This document shows, in pieces, positions 24,615-33,110 of a DNA stretch of 50,420 nucleotides. Positions within the stretch are counted from its first letter, which is position 1, and each line of letters begins with the position of its first letter. The position numbers and the translations under genes were made by a program. The stretch comes from Mycolicibacterium bacteremicum (lineage in GTDB: Bacteria > Actinomycetota > Actinomycetes > Mycobacteriales > Mycobacteriaceae). Below the pieces are notes generated by a model that saw nothing but the letters and a program-made list of their open reading frames with translations, was not told where the DNA came from and did not search any database. The stretch is taken from NCBI RefSeq assembly GCF_002086115.1, contig NZ_MVHJ01000035.1, forward strand, positions 1-50,420, read 5' to 3'.

Positions 24615-25468
24615 GGCAGCGTGAGGATTTCGGCGCCGTCCTCGGTGACGACGAGCGTGTGCTCGAACTGCGCCGTCCACTTCAGGTCCCGGGTGGCCAC
24701 CGTCCAGCCGTCGTCCCAGATCTCATAGTCCAGCGACCCGAGGTTGATCATCGGCTCGATGGTGAACGTCATACCGGGTTCGAGCACGGTGTCCACGGCC
24801 GGCTGGTCGTAGTGCAGGACCACCAGGCCATTGTGGAACGTCTCACCGATGCCGTGCCCGGTGAAGTCACGAACCACGTTGTAGCCGAAGCGGTTCGCAT
24901 ACGCCTCGATGACGCGGCCGACGATCGAGAGCTGCCGGCCCGGCTTGACCGCCTTGATGGCCCGCATGGTCGCCTCGTGGGTGCGCTCGACCAGCAGCCG
25001 GTGTTCCTCGGCGACGTCACCGGCCAGGAAGGTGGCGTTGGTGTCACCGTGCACCCCGTCGATGTAGGCGGTGACGTCGATGTTGACGATGTCACCGTCG
25101 GCGATCACCGTCGAGTCCGGGATGCCGTGGCAGATGACCTCGTTCAGCGAGGTGCAGCAGGACTTGGGAAAACCCTTGTAGCCCAGGGTGGACGGGTAGG
25201 CGCCGTGGTCGACCATGTACTCGTGGGCCACCCGGTCCAGGTGATCGGTGGTGACCCCGGGTGCAACGGCCTTGCCGGCTTCGACGAGTGCGCCCGCGGC
25301 GATCCGTCCCGCGACACGCATCTTCTCGATCACCTCGGGCGTCTGCACCCAGGGCTCGCTGCCCTCTCTCGCCGTCGGCTTCCAGACGTACTCGGGTCGC
25401 TCGATCGACTTGGGCACCGGCAGCGTCGGCGACAACTCGCCGGACCGGAGAGGGGCACGAACAGGCAT
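24611..25468 (-). CDS. map: Methionine aminopeptidase, type Ic
   Basis: This 285-residue enzyme removes the initiator Met from new proteins and corresponds to MapB (Rv2861c). A ~40-residue Pro-rich N-terminal extension (GELSPTLPVP) marks the type Ic subgroup and may contact the ribosome. Metal ligands lie in IVNIDVTAYIDGVHGDTN (two Asp), FTGHGIGETFH (His), FTIEPMIN (Glu) and TAQFEHTLVV (Glu). The substrate-side CCTSLNEVICHGIPD is well conserved. It is divergent from the thioesterase gene and heads the run mapB > cobQ > lipoprotein. Confidence 0.96.
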   Translation of the reverse strand: MPVRAPLRSGELSPTLPVPKSIERPEYVWKPTAREGSEPWVQTPEVIEKMRVAGRIAAGALVEAGKAVAPGVTTDHLDRVAHEYMVDHGAYPSTLGYKGFPKSCCTSLNEVICHGIPDSTVIADGDIVNIDVTAYIDGVHGDTNATFLAGDVAEEHRLLVERTHEATMRAIKAVKPGRQLSIVGRVIEAYANRFGYNVVRDFTGHGIGETFHNGLVVLHYDQPAVDTVLEPGMTFTIEPMINLGSLDYEIWDDGWTVATRDLKWTAQFEHTLVVTEDGAEILTLP

Positions 25469-25554
25469 GACGATCAGCCTACCGAGATCGCGCCCGCTGC
25501 CGAAGGCTGCCCGGCGGCGGGTGTGCGCCGCCCGAGAGGCGGACTCTCCACCAG

Positions 25555-25571
25555 CGGTAATGGTGTTACCG
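25555..25571. promoter_or_regulatory. Inverted repeat CGGTAA-N5-TTACCG before the thioesterase gene
   Basis: A perfect 6+5+6 dyad lies eight bases upstream of the thioesterase ATG and ~90 bases upstream of divergent mapB. Overlap with the expected -10/ribosome-binding zone suggests a repressor operator. The regulator is unknown. Confidence 0.4.
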
Positions 25572-25578
25572 TGCAGGG

Positions 25579-25959
25579 ATGACCGAGACGGTTCACCTGC
25601 TCAATCTGCTCGACTACCGGGAGGTCGAATCGACCGCCGAGCGCCTCGTGCTGGAGATGGACAACCGGCCCGATCTGGCCAATGTGCGGGGCGCCCTGCA
25701 GGGCGGTCTGGTCGCGACGCTGATCGACATCGCCGCCGGCATGCTGGCCGGCAGCGCCACCGGCGCCGGGCACGATGTGACGACGGCGGATCTGAACATC
25801 CATTTCCTCGCGCCGATCATGGGCACCGCGCGGGCGGAGGCGACGATGGTGCGGGCCGGTAAGCGGCTCATCGTGACCGCCGTCGATGTCACCGACACCA
25901 GTCGCGACCGGCTGGCCGCCCGCGCCACGTTGACGTTCGCGGTTCTGACCCCGCGTTAG
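25579..25959 (+). CDS. PaaI-family hotdog thioesterase
   Basis: This is a 126-residue single hotdog domain. The family signature is the central helix region NVRGALQGGLVATLIDIAAGMLAG, with the G-Q/H-GG-position and a conserved Asp in LIDIA, followed by DLNIHFLAPIMG. These features match 4HBT/PaaI acyl-CoA thioesterases; substrate chain is unknown. It stands alone between divergent mapB and the convergent DUF1707 gene, whose stop it overlaps by three bases. A symmetric dyad precedes the ATG. Confidence 0.85.
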   Translation: MTETVHLLNLLDYREVESTAERLVLEMDNRPDLANVRGALQGGLVATLIDIAAGMLAGSATGAGHDVTTADLNIHFLAPIMGTARAEATMVRAGKRLIVTAVDVTDTSRDRLAARATLTFAVLTPR

Positions 25960-26531
25960 CCCCGGCGCAGGCTGGGCTTCCAGGCGCGGCGCGGGCCGCG
26001 GATGTCCACCGAGCCGCAGACCACCCGGCCGGTGAGGATGATGTGCGGGGTGCCCTCGGCCGGCGCGTCGCCGCGGTGATCGCGCGCACTGCCGACGATG
26101 ACCTCGACATCATCGATGGAGGCGCTCGCACCGGCGGGCAGCCGCAGGTCCAGGGATCCGAACTTGAGGTCGAGTTCCACCACGACCATCGGCCCGGCGA
26201 ACCGGGCGCGGGTCAGGTCCAGATCCACCGAGCCCATCCGCCGGGTGAGCGCCAACCGGGTCGGGACGACCCACTCCCCCTGCCGTTTCAGCGACCCCAG
26301 CACCCCGCGCAGCTCCACCCGGTCGGCCGCCGAGGTGACGATCGCGCCGGGGCCCGGCAGATCGTCGACCAGGGCGGTCAGATCGGAATGCAACCGGGCC
26401 GAGGCCACCCGCGCCGAGCGCTCCTCGAACTCCTCGATGTCGATGAGCCCGAGCGCGACGGCGTTGTGCAGTCTGCGCAGTGTGCCGTTGCGGTCCGCGT
26501 CGGAGACCCGCAGCGTCAGATCGTCGGTCAC
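25956..26531 (-). CDS. DUF1707 protein with LiaF-like C-terminal beta domain
   Basis: This is a 191-residue protein. The first ~50 residues (LRVSDADRNGTLRRLHNAVALGLIDIEEFEERSARV) are a clear DUF1707 domain, common at the N-terminus of actinobacterial membrane or regulatory proteins. The rest is a repetitive beta-rich region with repeated GSVDL/GSLDL turns, as in the cell-wall-stress LiaF/DUF2154 fold. No transmembrane helix is present, so it is probably cytoplasmic. It follows the penicillin-binding lipoprotein gene by nine bases. A link to envelope homeostasis is plausible but inferred. Confidence 0.8.
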   Translation of the reverse strand: MTDDLTLRVSDADRNGTLRRLHNAVALGLIDIEEFEERSARVASARLHSDLTALVDDLPGPGAIVTSAADRVELRGVLGSLKRQGEWVVPTRLALTRRMGSVDLDLTRARFAGPMVVVELDLKFGSLDLRLPAGASASIDDVEVIVGSARDHRGDAPAEGTPHIILTGRVVCGSVDIRGPRRAWKPSLRRG

Positions 26532-26540
26532 CCGTCCAGG

Positions 26541-28376
26541 CTAGGCCAAATAATCCGGCGGCAATCCGTTGAGCATGTCGCGGCACATCCGCACCGCGTA
26601 CTCCGAACTGCCACCCCCCACGATCAGCGCCGCGAACGCCATGTCCCCGCGGTAGCCGGTGAACCACGCGTGCGAACCGCCGTCGAACTCCGCCTCGCCG
26701 GTCTTACCACGGACGTCACCGAGCCCGTTGAGATCCTTGGCCGTGCCGTTGGTCACCACCAGGCGCATCATCGGCCGCAGCCCGTCGATGATCTCGGGGC
26801 TCAGCGGTTCGGCCGCCGCACCGTCGACCTCGGTCTGGCGGCCCTCGATCAGATGCGGCACCGGGGTCTTGCCCGCGGCGACCGTCGCGGCCACCAGCGC
26901 CATGCCGAACGGGCTGGCCAGCACCTTGCCCTGACCGAAGCCGTCCTCGGTGCGTTCGGCCAGATCCACCGTCGGGGGCACCGACCCGGTCACGGTGGGA
27001 ACCCCGTCGACGACGAAGTCGGGGCCCAGCCCGTAGCGGGCGGCCGCGGTGGTCAGCCCGCGCGGCGGCATGACGCTGGCCAGTTCGGCGAAGGTGGTGT
27101 TGCAGGAGTTCGCGAACGCCCGCGACAGCGGCACGGTGCCCAGATCGAAGGCGTTGTAGTTGGTCACCGTGCGGTGACCGATGTCGAGCTTGCCCGGGCA
27201 GCCGAGCAACGTGTTGGGGGTGGCCATATCCCGTTCCAGGGCGGCCGCGGCGGTGACGATCTTGAAGGTCGACCCCGGCGGATAGAGGCCCATCGTCGCG
27301 GTCGGGCCGTCGACATCGGCGGCGGCGTTCTGCGCCACGGCCAGGATCTCGCCGGTGGACGGTTTGATCGCCACGATCATCGCCTTCTTGCCGACCATGT
27401 TCACCGCGTCCTGCGCGGCGTTCTGCACGGACCGGTCCAGGCTGATGGTCACCGACGGCGCCGGGGTGCCCGACTCCTCGTTGAGCACGGCGACATCGAC
27501 GCCGTTCTGGTTCACGCTGACCACCCGCCAGCCCGGTTCACCGGCAAGGTCGTCGCTGACCGCCTTCTTGACCTCCTGGACGATGGCGGGCGCGAATTTC
27601 TCGTCGGTGGGCAGCATTTCGGGCTGCGGGGTGGCCACCACCCCCGGCCGGGAGCCGATCGCGGCGAAGACCCGGTCGTGATCGGTCTTGCGCAGTGTGA
27701 TCAGGCTCAGCGGGGTGGTGCGTGAACTGGCCTCCTCGGCGAGGCGCTGCGCATCGAGCGAATTGTCGAACGGACGCAGTGCGTCCACGACGGCGCGGGC
27801 GGTGGGCATCAGTTCGGCGCCGGCGGCCCGCGCGTCGAGGCTGTAGTGGTACAGGAAGCCCGGCACCAGCACATCGCTGCCGGAGCGTTCGTTGACCGAG
27901 GCGCGCCGGGGCGGGTCGGCGCGCAGCGCCAGCGTCTGGTTCGCGCCCAGGCCCGGGTGCAGGCCGGTGGTGGTCCAGCGCACCTGCCACTGACCCTCGT
28001 TGCGCACCATGTTCAGTTCGCCGTCGTAGGTCCAGGTCCGCTCCTTGGGCAGATGCCAGGTGTAGCGGTATTTCACTGTGCCGGTGTCGAGTTCGTACTT
28101 CGACCCGGTGATCTGGGTGTCCAGCCGATTGGCCTGCAGACCGGCCCAGGCCTCGTTGAGCGCCGCCTTGGCCTCGTCGGGTTTGTCGGCCAGCGCGGCC
28201 GCGGCGGCGGTGTCGCCGGTGGAGAGCGCGGCGAAGAACTGCTCGGCGGCGGGCTGCGGGCCGTCCGGCTTCGGGGTGCAGGCGCTCAGGGCGCCGACGG
28301 TCGTGGCGACGGCGGCCATGGCCACCGCGGCGCGAAGCCGTGTGAACCCTGATGCGGATGTGATTAGCGATGCCAT
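26541..28376 (-). CDS. Penicillin-binding lipoprotein (class B transpeptidase, MecA-like N-domain), Rv2864c-like
   Basis: This 611-residue exported transpeptidase is anchored by a lipobox Cys33 (LSAC) after a hydrophobic segment. Residues ~40-155 form an NTF2-like MecA-N domain. A dimerisation region follows, then the DD-transpeptidase. It carries SxxK as STFK with nucleophile Ser369, SxN as SCN at 424-426 and KTG at 558-560. It cross-links peptidoglycan outside the membrane and is a predicted beta-lactam target. ATG at 28374-28376 is chosen to place the signal peptide at the N-terminus and agrees with the ~603-residue M. tuberculosis homologue. Upstream residues of the longer frame are not signal-like. 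Confidence 0.93.
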   Translation of the reverse strand: MASLITSASGFTRLRAAVAMAAVATTVGALSACTPKPDGPQPAAEQFFAALSTGDTAAAAALADKPDEAKAALNEAWAGLQANRLDTQITGSKYELDTGTVKYRYTWHLPKERTWTYDGELNMVRNEGQWQVRWTTTGLHPGLGANQTLALRADPPRRASVNERSGSDVLVPGFLYHYSLDARAAGAELMPTARAVVDALRPFDNSLDAQRLAEEASSRTTPLSLITLRKTDHDRVFAAIGSRPGVVATPQPEMLPTDEKFAPAIVQEVKKAVSDDLAGEPGWRVVSVNQNGVDVAVLNEESGTPAPSVTISLDRSVQNAAQDAVNMVGKKAMIVAIKPSTGEILAVAQNAAADVDGPTATMGLYPPGSTFKIVTAAAALERDMATPNTLLGCPGKLDIGHRTVTNYNAFDLGTVPLSRAFANSCNTTFAELASVMPPRGLTTAAARYGLGPDFVVDGVPTVTGSVPPTVDLAERTEDGFGQGKVLASPFGMALVAATVAAGKTPVPHLIEGRQTEVDGAAAEPLSPEIIDGLRPMMRLVVTNGTAKDLNGLGDVRGKTGEAEFDGGSHAWFTGYRGDMAFAALIVGGGSSEYAVRMCRDMLNGLPPDYLA

Positions 28377-28444
28377 TGGGGCAAATGTTATGAGTGTGGC
28401 GACCGCAGGCGTCGGAGGCGCACCGAGACACAACCGTGATTGCG

Positions 28445-28503
28445 CTGAGATCAACGATTTTGCGGTCCACCGCACGCGTGGACCACAGAAACGCCGATCT
28501 CAG
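28445..28503. repeat. 59-base nested palindrome between GNAT and penicillin-binding lipoprotein genes
   Basis: Outer arms CTGAGATC (28445-28452) and GATCTCAG (28496-28503) and inner arms GGTCCAC (28464-28470) and GTGGACC (28478-28484) are each perfect. They are separated by 11 bases on both sides, so the whole element is symmetric about 28474. The right outer arm covers the GNAT stop codon. It could act as a terminator for the dxr-rip1-ispG-GNAT run, or be a copy of a dispersed mycobacterial palindromic repeat. Confidence 0.6.
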
Positions 28504-29354
28504 TCCAGCAGGATGGTGGCGAACGTGCCGACCTGGGTGAAGCCGATCTTCGCGTAGGTGGCGCGCGCGACATCGTTGAAACCGTTGACGTACAGGCTGG
28601 GCGTCCGGCCACCGCGCAACACGGCATCCGACACCGCGGCGGTCCCCCCGGCACCCAGACCGCGGCCCCGCCACGCCGGGTGCACCCAGACACCCTGGAT
28701 CTGGCCGACGGTCGGCGACTGCGAGCCGACCTCGGCCTTGAAGACGACCTCGCCGTGCTCGAACCGCGCCCATGCCCGCCCGGCGGCGATCAGGCCGGCC
28801 ACCCGACGTCGGTAGCTGCGGCCGCCGTCACCGAGGCGCGGGTCGATGCCGACCTCGCCGATGAACATCTCGATGGCGGCCACCAGATACGCGTCCAACT
28901 CCTCCATCCGCACCGGGCGCACGGAGGGGTCGGGCGCACACACCGGTGGGCCCGTCAACGCCATCAGCGGTTGGTCGTCGCGGACATCGCGGGCCGGGCC
29001 CCAGCCCGCCGCCAGGTGCCGCCACATCGGCATGACGAGCTCGGCGCGGCCCACCAGTGACGAACACCGGCGCGGAGCGCTGAGTGCCTTGGCCGCGAAC
29101 GCCGCGAGGTCATCGGCGGCGCCGCGCAGCGGGATGAGATTCGCCCCTGCGTAGCACAGGGATTCGGCCGGACGCCGGCGCGTCCACAACTCGCCGCCGA
29201 TGGCACTGGGGTCCACCCCGAAGTCCTGCACCCGGCAGGCCACCATGCAGGCGGCCACCGGATCGGCTTCCAGCACACCGCGCACCGACTCCAGGTCGCG
29301 GACCACCGACACCCGTCGATCTGCGGTGACGCGGGACAGCGGTGGAGCCGACAT
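28500..29354 (-). CDS. GNAT acetyltransferase with N-terminal DUF4081 domain, Rv2867c-like
   Basis: This is a 284-residue protein. Residues ~1-120 form a DUF4081-like domain (VRGVLEADPVAACMVACRVQDFG, LCYAGANLIPLRG). The C-terminal GNAT domain has the acetyl-CoA-binding stretch VWVHPAWRGRGLGAGGTAAV and a terminal YVNGFNDVARATYAKIGF. Both parts together are typical of this actinobacterial family, whose substrate is unknown. It follows ispG by 57 bases on the same strand, as in M. tuberculosis. A long palindrome sits at its stop codon. Confidence 0.85.
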   Translation of the reverse strand: MSAPPLSRVTADRRVSVVRDLESVRGVLEADPVAACMVACRVQDFGVDPSAIGGELWTRRRPAESLCYAGANLIPLRGAADDLAAFAAKALSAPRRCSSLVGRAELVMPMWRHLAAGWGPARDVRDDQPLMALTGPPVCAPDPSVRPVRMEELDAYLVAAIEMFIGEVGIDPRLGDGGRSYRRRVAGLIAAGRAWARFEHGEVVFKAEVGSQSPTVGQIQGVWVHPAWRGRGLGAGGTAAVSDAVLRGGRTPSLYVNGFNDVARATYAKIGFTQVGTFATILLD

Positions 29355-29411
29355 GGGGGACTCTTTCTCGGGCCGGCCGACTGGGGTGGCCCCGGTTCAC
29401 AGGGCCGTAAC

Positions 29412-30569
29412 TCAGCTTACGGTGACAACCGGAGGTCCGGAGGGAGTTCCCTGCGCGTCGGCCTCACCGGCGATGCGCATGGCCTCCTCGATCAGCGTCT
29501 CCACGATCTGCGCCTCGGGCACCGTCTTGACGACCTCGCCCTTGACGAAGATCTGCCCCTTGCCGTTGCCGGACGCGACGCCGAGGTCGGCCTCGCGGGC
29601 CTCGCCGGGGCCGTTCACCACACACCCCATGACGGCCACCCGCAGCGGGACGTCGAGCCCGTCGAGCCCGGCGGAGACCTCGTTGGCCAACGTGTAGACA
29701 TCCACCTGCGCACGTCCACAGGACGGGCAGGACACGATCTCCAGGCCACGCGGGCGCAGGTTCAGTGACTCCAGGATCTGGGTGCCGACCTTGATCTCCT
29801 CGGCAGGCGGCGCCGACAGCGAGACCCGGATGGTGTCCCCGATCCCGCGCGAGAGCAGCGCGCCGAACGCCACCGCGGACTTGATGGTGCCCTGGAAGGC
29901 CGGGCCCGCCTCGGTGACGCCGAGGTGCAGCGGATAGTCGCACTGGGCGGCCAGCTGCTCGTAGGCCTCGACCATGACAACCGGATCGTTGTGCTTCACG
30001 CTGATCTTGATGTCGCCGAAGCCGTGCTCCTCGAACAGCGAGGCCTCCCACAGCGCGGACTCGACAAGCGCCTCCGGGGTGGCCTTGCCGTACTTCTCCA
30101 GCATCCGCTTGTCGAGCGAGCCGGCGTTGACCCCGATCCGGATCGGGATGCCCGCGGCACCGGCGGCCTTGGCGACCTCTTTGACGCGGCCGTCGAACTC
30201 CTTGATGTTGCCCGGGTTCACCCGCACCGCGGCGCACCCGGCGTCGATGGCGGCGAAGATGTACTTGGGCTGGAAGTGGATGTCCGCGATGACGGGGATG
30301 TTGGCCTTCTTGGCGATGATCGGCAGCGCGTCGGCGTCCTCCTGACGCGGGCACGCGACGCGGACGATATCGCAGCCCGACGCGGTCAGCTCGGCGATCT
30401 GCTGCAGCGTCGAGTTGATGTCATGGGTCTTGGTGGTGCACATGGACTGCACCGAGATCGGCGAGTCGCTGCCGACGCCGACATCACCGACCTTGAGCTG
30501 ACGGGTTTTGCGGCGGGGGGCCAGCACGGGCGGCGGCGGGGCCGGCATGCCGAGACCGATGGAGGTCAT
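29412..30569 (-). CDS. ispG: 4-hydroxy-3-methylbut-2-enyl diphosphate synthase (IspG/GcpE)
   Basis: This 385-residue iron-sulfur enzyme of the MEP isoprenoid pathway converts MEcPP to HMBPP by reductive ring opening. The N-terminal TIM-barrel stretches VQSMCTTKTHD, VRVACPRQEDADAL and ADIHFQPKYI are strongly conserved. The 4Fe-4S ligands lie in the C-terminal domain: SCPSCGR (two Cys) and GCVVNGPGEA (third Cys) with the downstream Glu as fourth ligand. The M. tuberculosis counterpart is gcpE/Rv2868c. It lies 24 bases after rip1 in the dxr > rip1 > ispG run, so two MEP enzymes and the site-2 protease appear to share a transcript. Confidence 0.97.
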   Translation of the reverse strand: MTSIGLGMPAPPPPVLAPRRKTRQLKVGDVGVGSDSPISVQSMCTTKTHDINSTLQQIAELTASGCDIVRVACPRQEDADALPIIAKKANIPVIADIHFQPKYIFAAIDAGCAAVRVNPGNIKEFDGRVKEVAKAAGAAGIPIRIGVNAGSLDKRMLEKYGKATPEALVESALWEASLFEEHGFGDIKISVKHNDPVVMVEAYEQLAAQCDYPLHLGVTEAGPAFQGTIKSAVAFGALLSRGIGDTIRVSLSAPPAEEIKVGTQILESLNLRPRGLEIVSCPSCGRAQVDVYTLANEVSAGLDGLDVPLRVAVMGCVVNGPGEAREADLGVASGNGKGQIFVKGEVVKTVPEAQIVETLIEEAMRIAGEADAQGTPSGPPVVTVS

Positions 30570-30593
30570 GGTGTAGCTCCTACTGGGCTGAAT

Positions 30594-31829
30594 CTATTGG
30601 AAGAGCCTGATCGGGTTGACGAAGTCGGCGGTGACCGTCAACAGCATGTAACCGGCCACCAGCACGAGCACGACGTAGGTGGCGGGCATCAATTTGAGGT
30701 AGTTGACCGGCGCCGCGGCGACCTTGCCGCGCGCCGACCGGATCATATTGCGGATCTTCTCGTAGACCGCGATCGCGATGTGGCCGCCGTCGAAGGGCAG
30801 CAGCGGGATCAGGTTGATGGCGCCCAGCACGAAGTTCAGCTGGGCCAGGAAGAACCAGAACGCCACCCACAGCCCGGCGTCCACGGTGTCGCCGCCGATG
30901 ATCGAGGCGCCCACCACCGAGATCGGTGTCTCGGGATCCCGCTCCCCGCCGCCGATGGCGTCGACCAGGGCACCGATCTTGGTGGGGATCTTGGCCAGCG
31001 CCTTGCCGAGTTCGACGGCCAGGTCACCGGTGAAGGTGAAGGTGGCCGGGATGGCGGTGAGCGGGTTGTACTGCGTCGGTCCCGGCGGCAGGGCCGCGCT
31101 CACCCCGATCGCCCCGACGGTGTCGGGGGTCTCGGCGTCGTTGGAGGTGAAGCGTTGGGTCTGGGCGACGTCGACGACGGTGGACAGCCGCTGACCGTCG
31201 CGTTCGTAGACCACCTGCACCGGTCCGTCGAGCGCGCGGATCTCGGCCGCCATGTCGGCGAAGGTCGCGACGTCGGTGTCGCCGACCTTGACGATGGTGT
31301 CACCGGGCTGGATACCGGCCAGCGCGGCGGGGCCCGGGCCGGGCTGCGGGCACGGACCGTACGGATCCTCGCCACCCTTGGCCACCTGCGGTGCGACACA
31401 GGCGGTTTCACCGACGATCGCGGTGGTCGGCGGGTGCAGGTTGGGCAGGCCCCAGATGATCGCGATGCCGTAGATCAGGACCAGGCCGATGATGAAGTTC
31501 ATCGCCGGTCCGGCGAAGAGCACCGCGACCCGCTTCCACACCTTCTGCCGGTACATGGCGTACGGGCGGTCCTCCTCGGCGATCTCGTCCACCGCGGTCA
31601 TGCCCGCGATATCGCAGAACCCGCCGAGTGGGACGGCCTTCACGCCGTATTCGGTGCTGCCGAGCTTGTTCGGACGCCGCGTCGACCACACCGTCGGTCC
31701 GAAGCCGACGAAATAGCGACGCACCTTCATACCGGTGGCGCGCGCCACCCACATGTGCCCGCATTCGTGCAGTGCCACCGAGGCGAGGATGGCCAGTGCG
31801 AAGAGCACGATGCCGACCGTGAACATCAT
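30594..31829 (-). CDS. rip1: Site-2 intramembrane metalloprotease Rip1
   Basis: This is a 411-residue polytopic zinc protease. The catalytic HECGH motif is in the first helix (His21, Glu22, His25). The third ligand motif is LPFDGGH in a late helix. Central periplasmic PDZ-like sequence contains GPAALAGIQPGDTIVKVGD. About four transmembrane helices are visible. In M. tuberculosis Rip1 cleaves anti-sigma factors (RskA, RslA, RsmA) and other membrane substrates, so it controls SigK, SigL and SigM output. This is relevant to the SigK-like promoter found 3 kb away. Its ATG overlaps the dxr stop by four bases. Confidence 0.96.
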   Translation of the reverse strand: MMFTVGIVLFALAILASVALHECGHMWVARATGMKVRRYFVGFGPTVWSTRRPNKLGSTEYGVKAVPLGGFCDIAGMTAVDEIAEEDRPYAMYRQKVWKRVAVLFAGPAMNFIIGLVLIYGIAIIWGLPNLHPPTTAIVGETACVAPQVAKGGEDPYGPCPQPGPGPAALAGIQPGDTIVKVGDTDVATFADMAAEIRALDGPVQVVYERDGQRLSTVVDVAQTQRFTSNDAETPDTVGAIGVSAALPPGPTQYNPLTAIPATFTFTGDLAVELGKALAKIPTKIGALVDAIGGGERDPETPISVVGASIIGGDTVDAGLWVAFWFFLAQLNFVLGAINLIPLLPFDGGHIAIAVYEKIRNMIRSARGKVAAAPVNYLKLMPATYVVLVLVAGYMLLTVTADFVNPIRLFQ

Positions 31830-32980
31830 CGGCTTCCCACTACCTCCCGGTTGATCGCGCTGCCTGCCCGGTCACGGGCCCAGTCCTGCGCTTCGAGTAT
31901 CTCTTCCACGGTAGCTGGTTGTGCGGCCCATTGATCTGCGGCGTGCAGCACATCGGCAACGGTTCGGACAATCGCCGGGAACCGGATCCGGCCGTCGAGG
32001 AACGCCGCCGCGGCCTCCTCGTTGGCCGCGTTGTAGACCGCGGTCAGGCTGCCACCGCGGCGGCCGGCCTCGCGGGCGAGGTCGACAGCCGGGAACACCG
32101 AGCCGTCCAGCGGCTCGAAAGTCCAGGTCGACGCGGTGGTCCAGTCGCAGGCCGCGGCGGCGCCGGGTACCCGGGCCGGCCAGCCCAGGGCCAGTGCGAT
32201 CGGCAGCTTCATGTCCGGTGGGCTCGCCTGGGCCAGCGTCGACCCGTCGGTGAAGGTGACCATCGAGTGCACGATCGACTGCGGATGCACCACGACCTCG
32301 ATGCGGTCGTAGTCGATGCCGAACAGCAAGTGCGTCTCGATCAGTTCCAGCCCCTTGTTGACCAGCGTCGCCGAGTTCAGGGTGTTCATCGGCCCCATCG
32401 ACCAGGTGGGGTGCGCGCCCGCCTGCTCGGGGGTGACGTCCTCCAGCTGCCGGCCCGACCAACCGCGGAACGGGCCACCCGATGCGGTCAGCACCAGGCT
32501 GGCGACCTCGTCGGCCGTGCCGCCGCGCAGGCACTGCGCCAGCGCGGAGTGCTCGGAGTCCACCGGGACGATCTGGCCGGGGGCGGCGGCCGCGAGCGCC
32601 AGCGGTCCGCCGGCCACCAGGGACTCCTTGTTGGCCAGCGCCAGCCGGGCGCCGCTGTGCAGCGCGGCCAACGTGGGTTTGAGGCCCAGCGCCCCGACAA
32701 GCGCGTTGAGCACCACATCGGCCTCGGTGTCCTCGACCAGTCGGGTCGCGGCATCGGGTCCACGAAAGCGTGCGTCGATGGTCGCGCCCGGGTCGGCGAC
32801 CGCGATGTTGGTCACGCCGGTGTCGGCGGCCTGCCGGGCCAGCAGGTCGGCGTTGGCGCCGCCGGCGGCCAGCCCTACCACCTCGAAACTGTCCGGGTTC
32901 GCGGCGATCACCTCGAGGGCCTGGGTGCCGATCGACCCGGTACTTCCCAGGATCAACACGCGCCGGCGGTCAGAACTCAC
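31826..32980 (-). CDS. dxr: 1-deoxy-D-xylulose 5-phosphate reductoisomerase
   Basis: This 384-residue enzyme performs the first committed MEP step, converting DXP to MEP with NADPH; it is the fosmidomycin target. The nucleotide fold is ILGSTGSIGTQ (residues 9-19). Catalytic-domain stretches are NKESLVAGG, VPVDSEHSAL (metal-binding Asp/Glu) and ASGGPFRGW. MGPMNTLNSATLVNKGLELIE carries the remaining metal/substrate residues. The GTG start at 32978-32980 gives VSSDRRRVLILG. It heads the operon dxr > rip1 > ispG, with an ATGA overlap into rip1. Confidence 0.97.
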   Translation of the reverse strand: MSSDRRRVLILGSTGSIGTQALEVIAANPDSFEVVGLAAGGANADLLARQAADTGVTNIAVADPGATIDARFRGPDAATRLVEDTEADVVLNALVGALGLKPTLAALHSGARLALANKESLVAGGPLALAAAAPGQIVPVDSEHSALAQCLRGGTADEVASLVLTASGGPFRGWSGRQLEDVTPEQAGAHPTWSMGPMNTLNSATLVNKGLELIETHLLFGIDYDRIEVVVHPQSIVHSMVTFTDGSTLAQASPPDMKLPIALALGWPARVPGAAAACDWTTASTWTFEPLDGSVFPAVDLAREAGRRGGSLTAVYNAANEEAAAAFLDGRIRFPAIVRTVADVLHAADQWAAQPATVEEILEAQDWARDRAGSAINREVVGSR

Positions 32981-33023
32981 CCGACCATTGTGCCCCGCCG
33001 ATCAGACGAATTCCGTCTCGGAC

Positions 33024-33051
33024 CCATCCGGGTCGGCACGGGCACCGAATA
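33024..33051 (+). promoter_or_regulatory. SigK-type promoter for the mpt83-like gene
   Basis: CCATCC (33024-33029), a 16-base spacer and CGAATA (33046-33051) lie ~60 bases upstream of the mpt83-like ATG. This corresponds to the -35 CCATCC / -10 CGAAT-type promoter reported for SigK-controlled mpt70/mpt83 genes of the M. tuberculosis complex. An AAGGAAG ribosome site follows at ~33095. No comparable element was found before the second antigen gene. Confidence 0.7.
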
Positions 33052-33110
33052 GCCGATGTAGGGCCAAACGGGTTGGTACCGGCCACCCGCCAACAAGGAA
33101 GTTGAGTCTC

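Noticed and set aside
26043..27725. 560-codon plus-strand frame opposite the DUF1707 and penicillin-binding lipoprotein genes
   Set aside because: Arg/His/Gly-rich shadow of two real genes.
29925..31934. 669-codon plus-strand frame opposite ispG, rip1 and dxr
   Set aside because: Spans three strongly supported minus-strand genes; shadow of codon bias.
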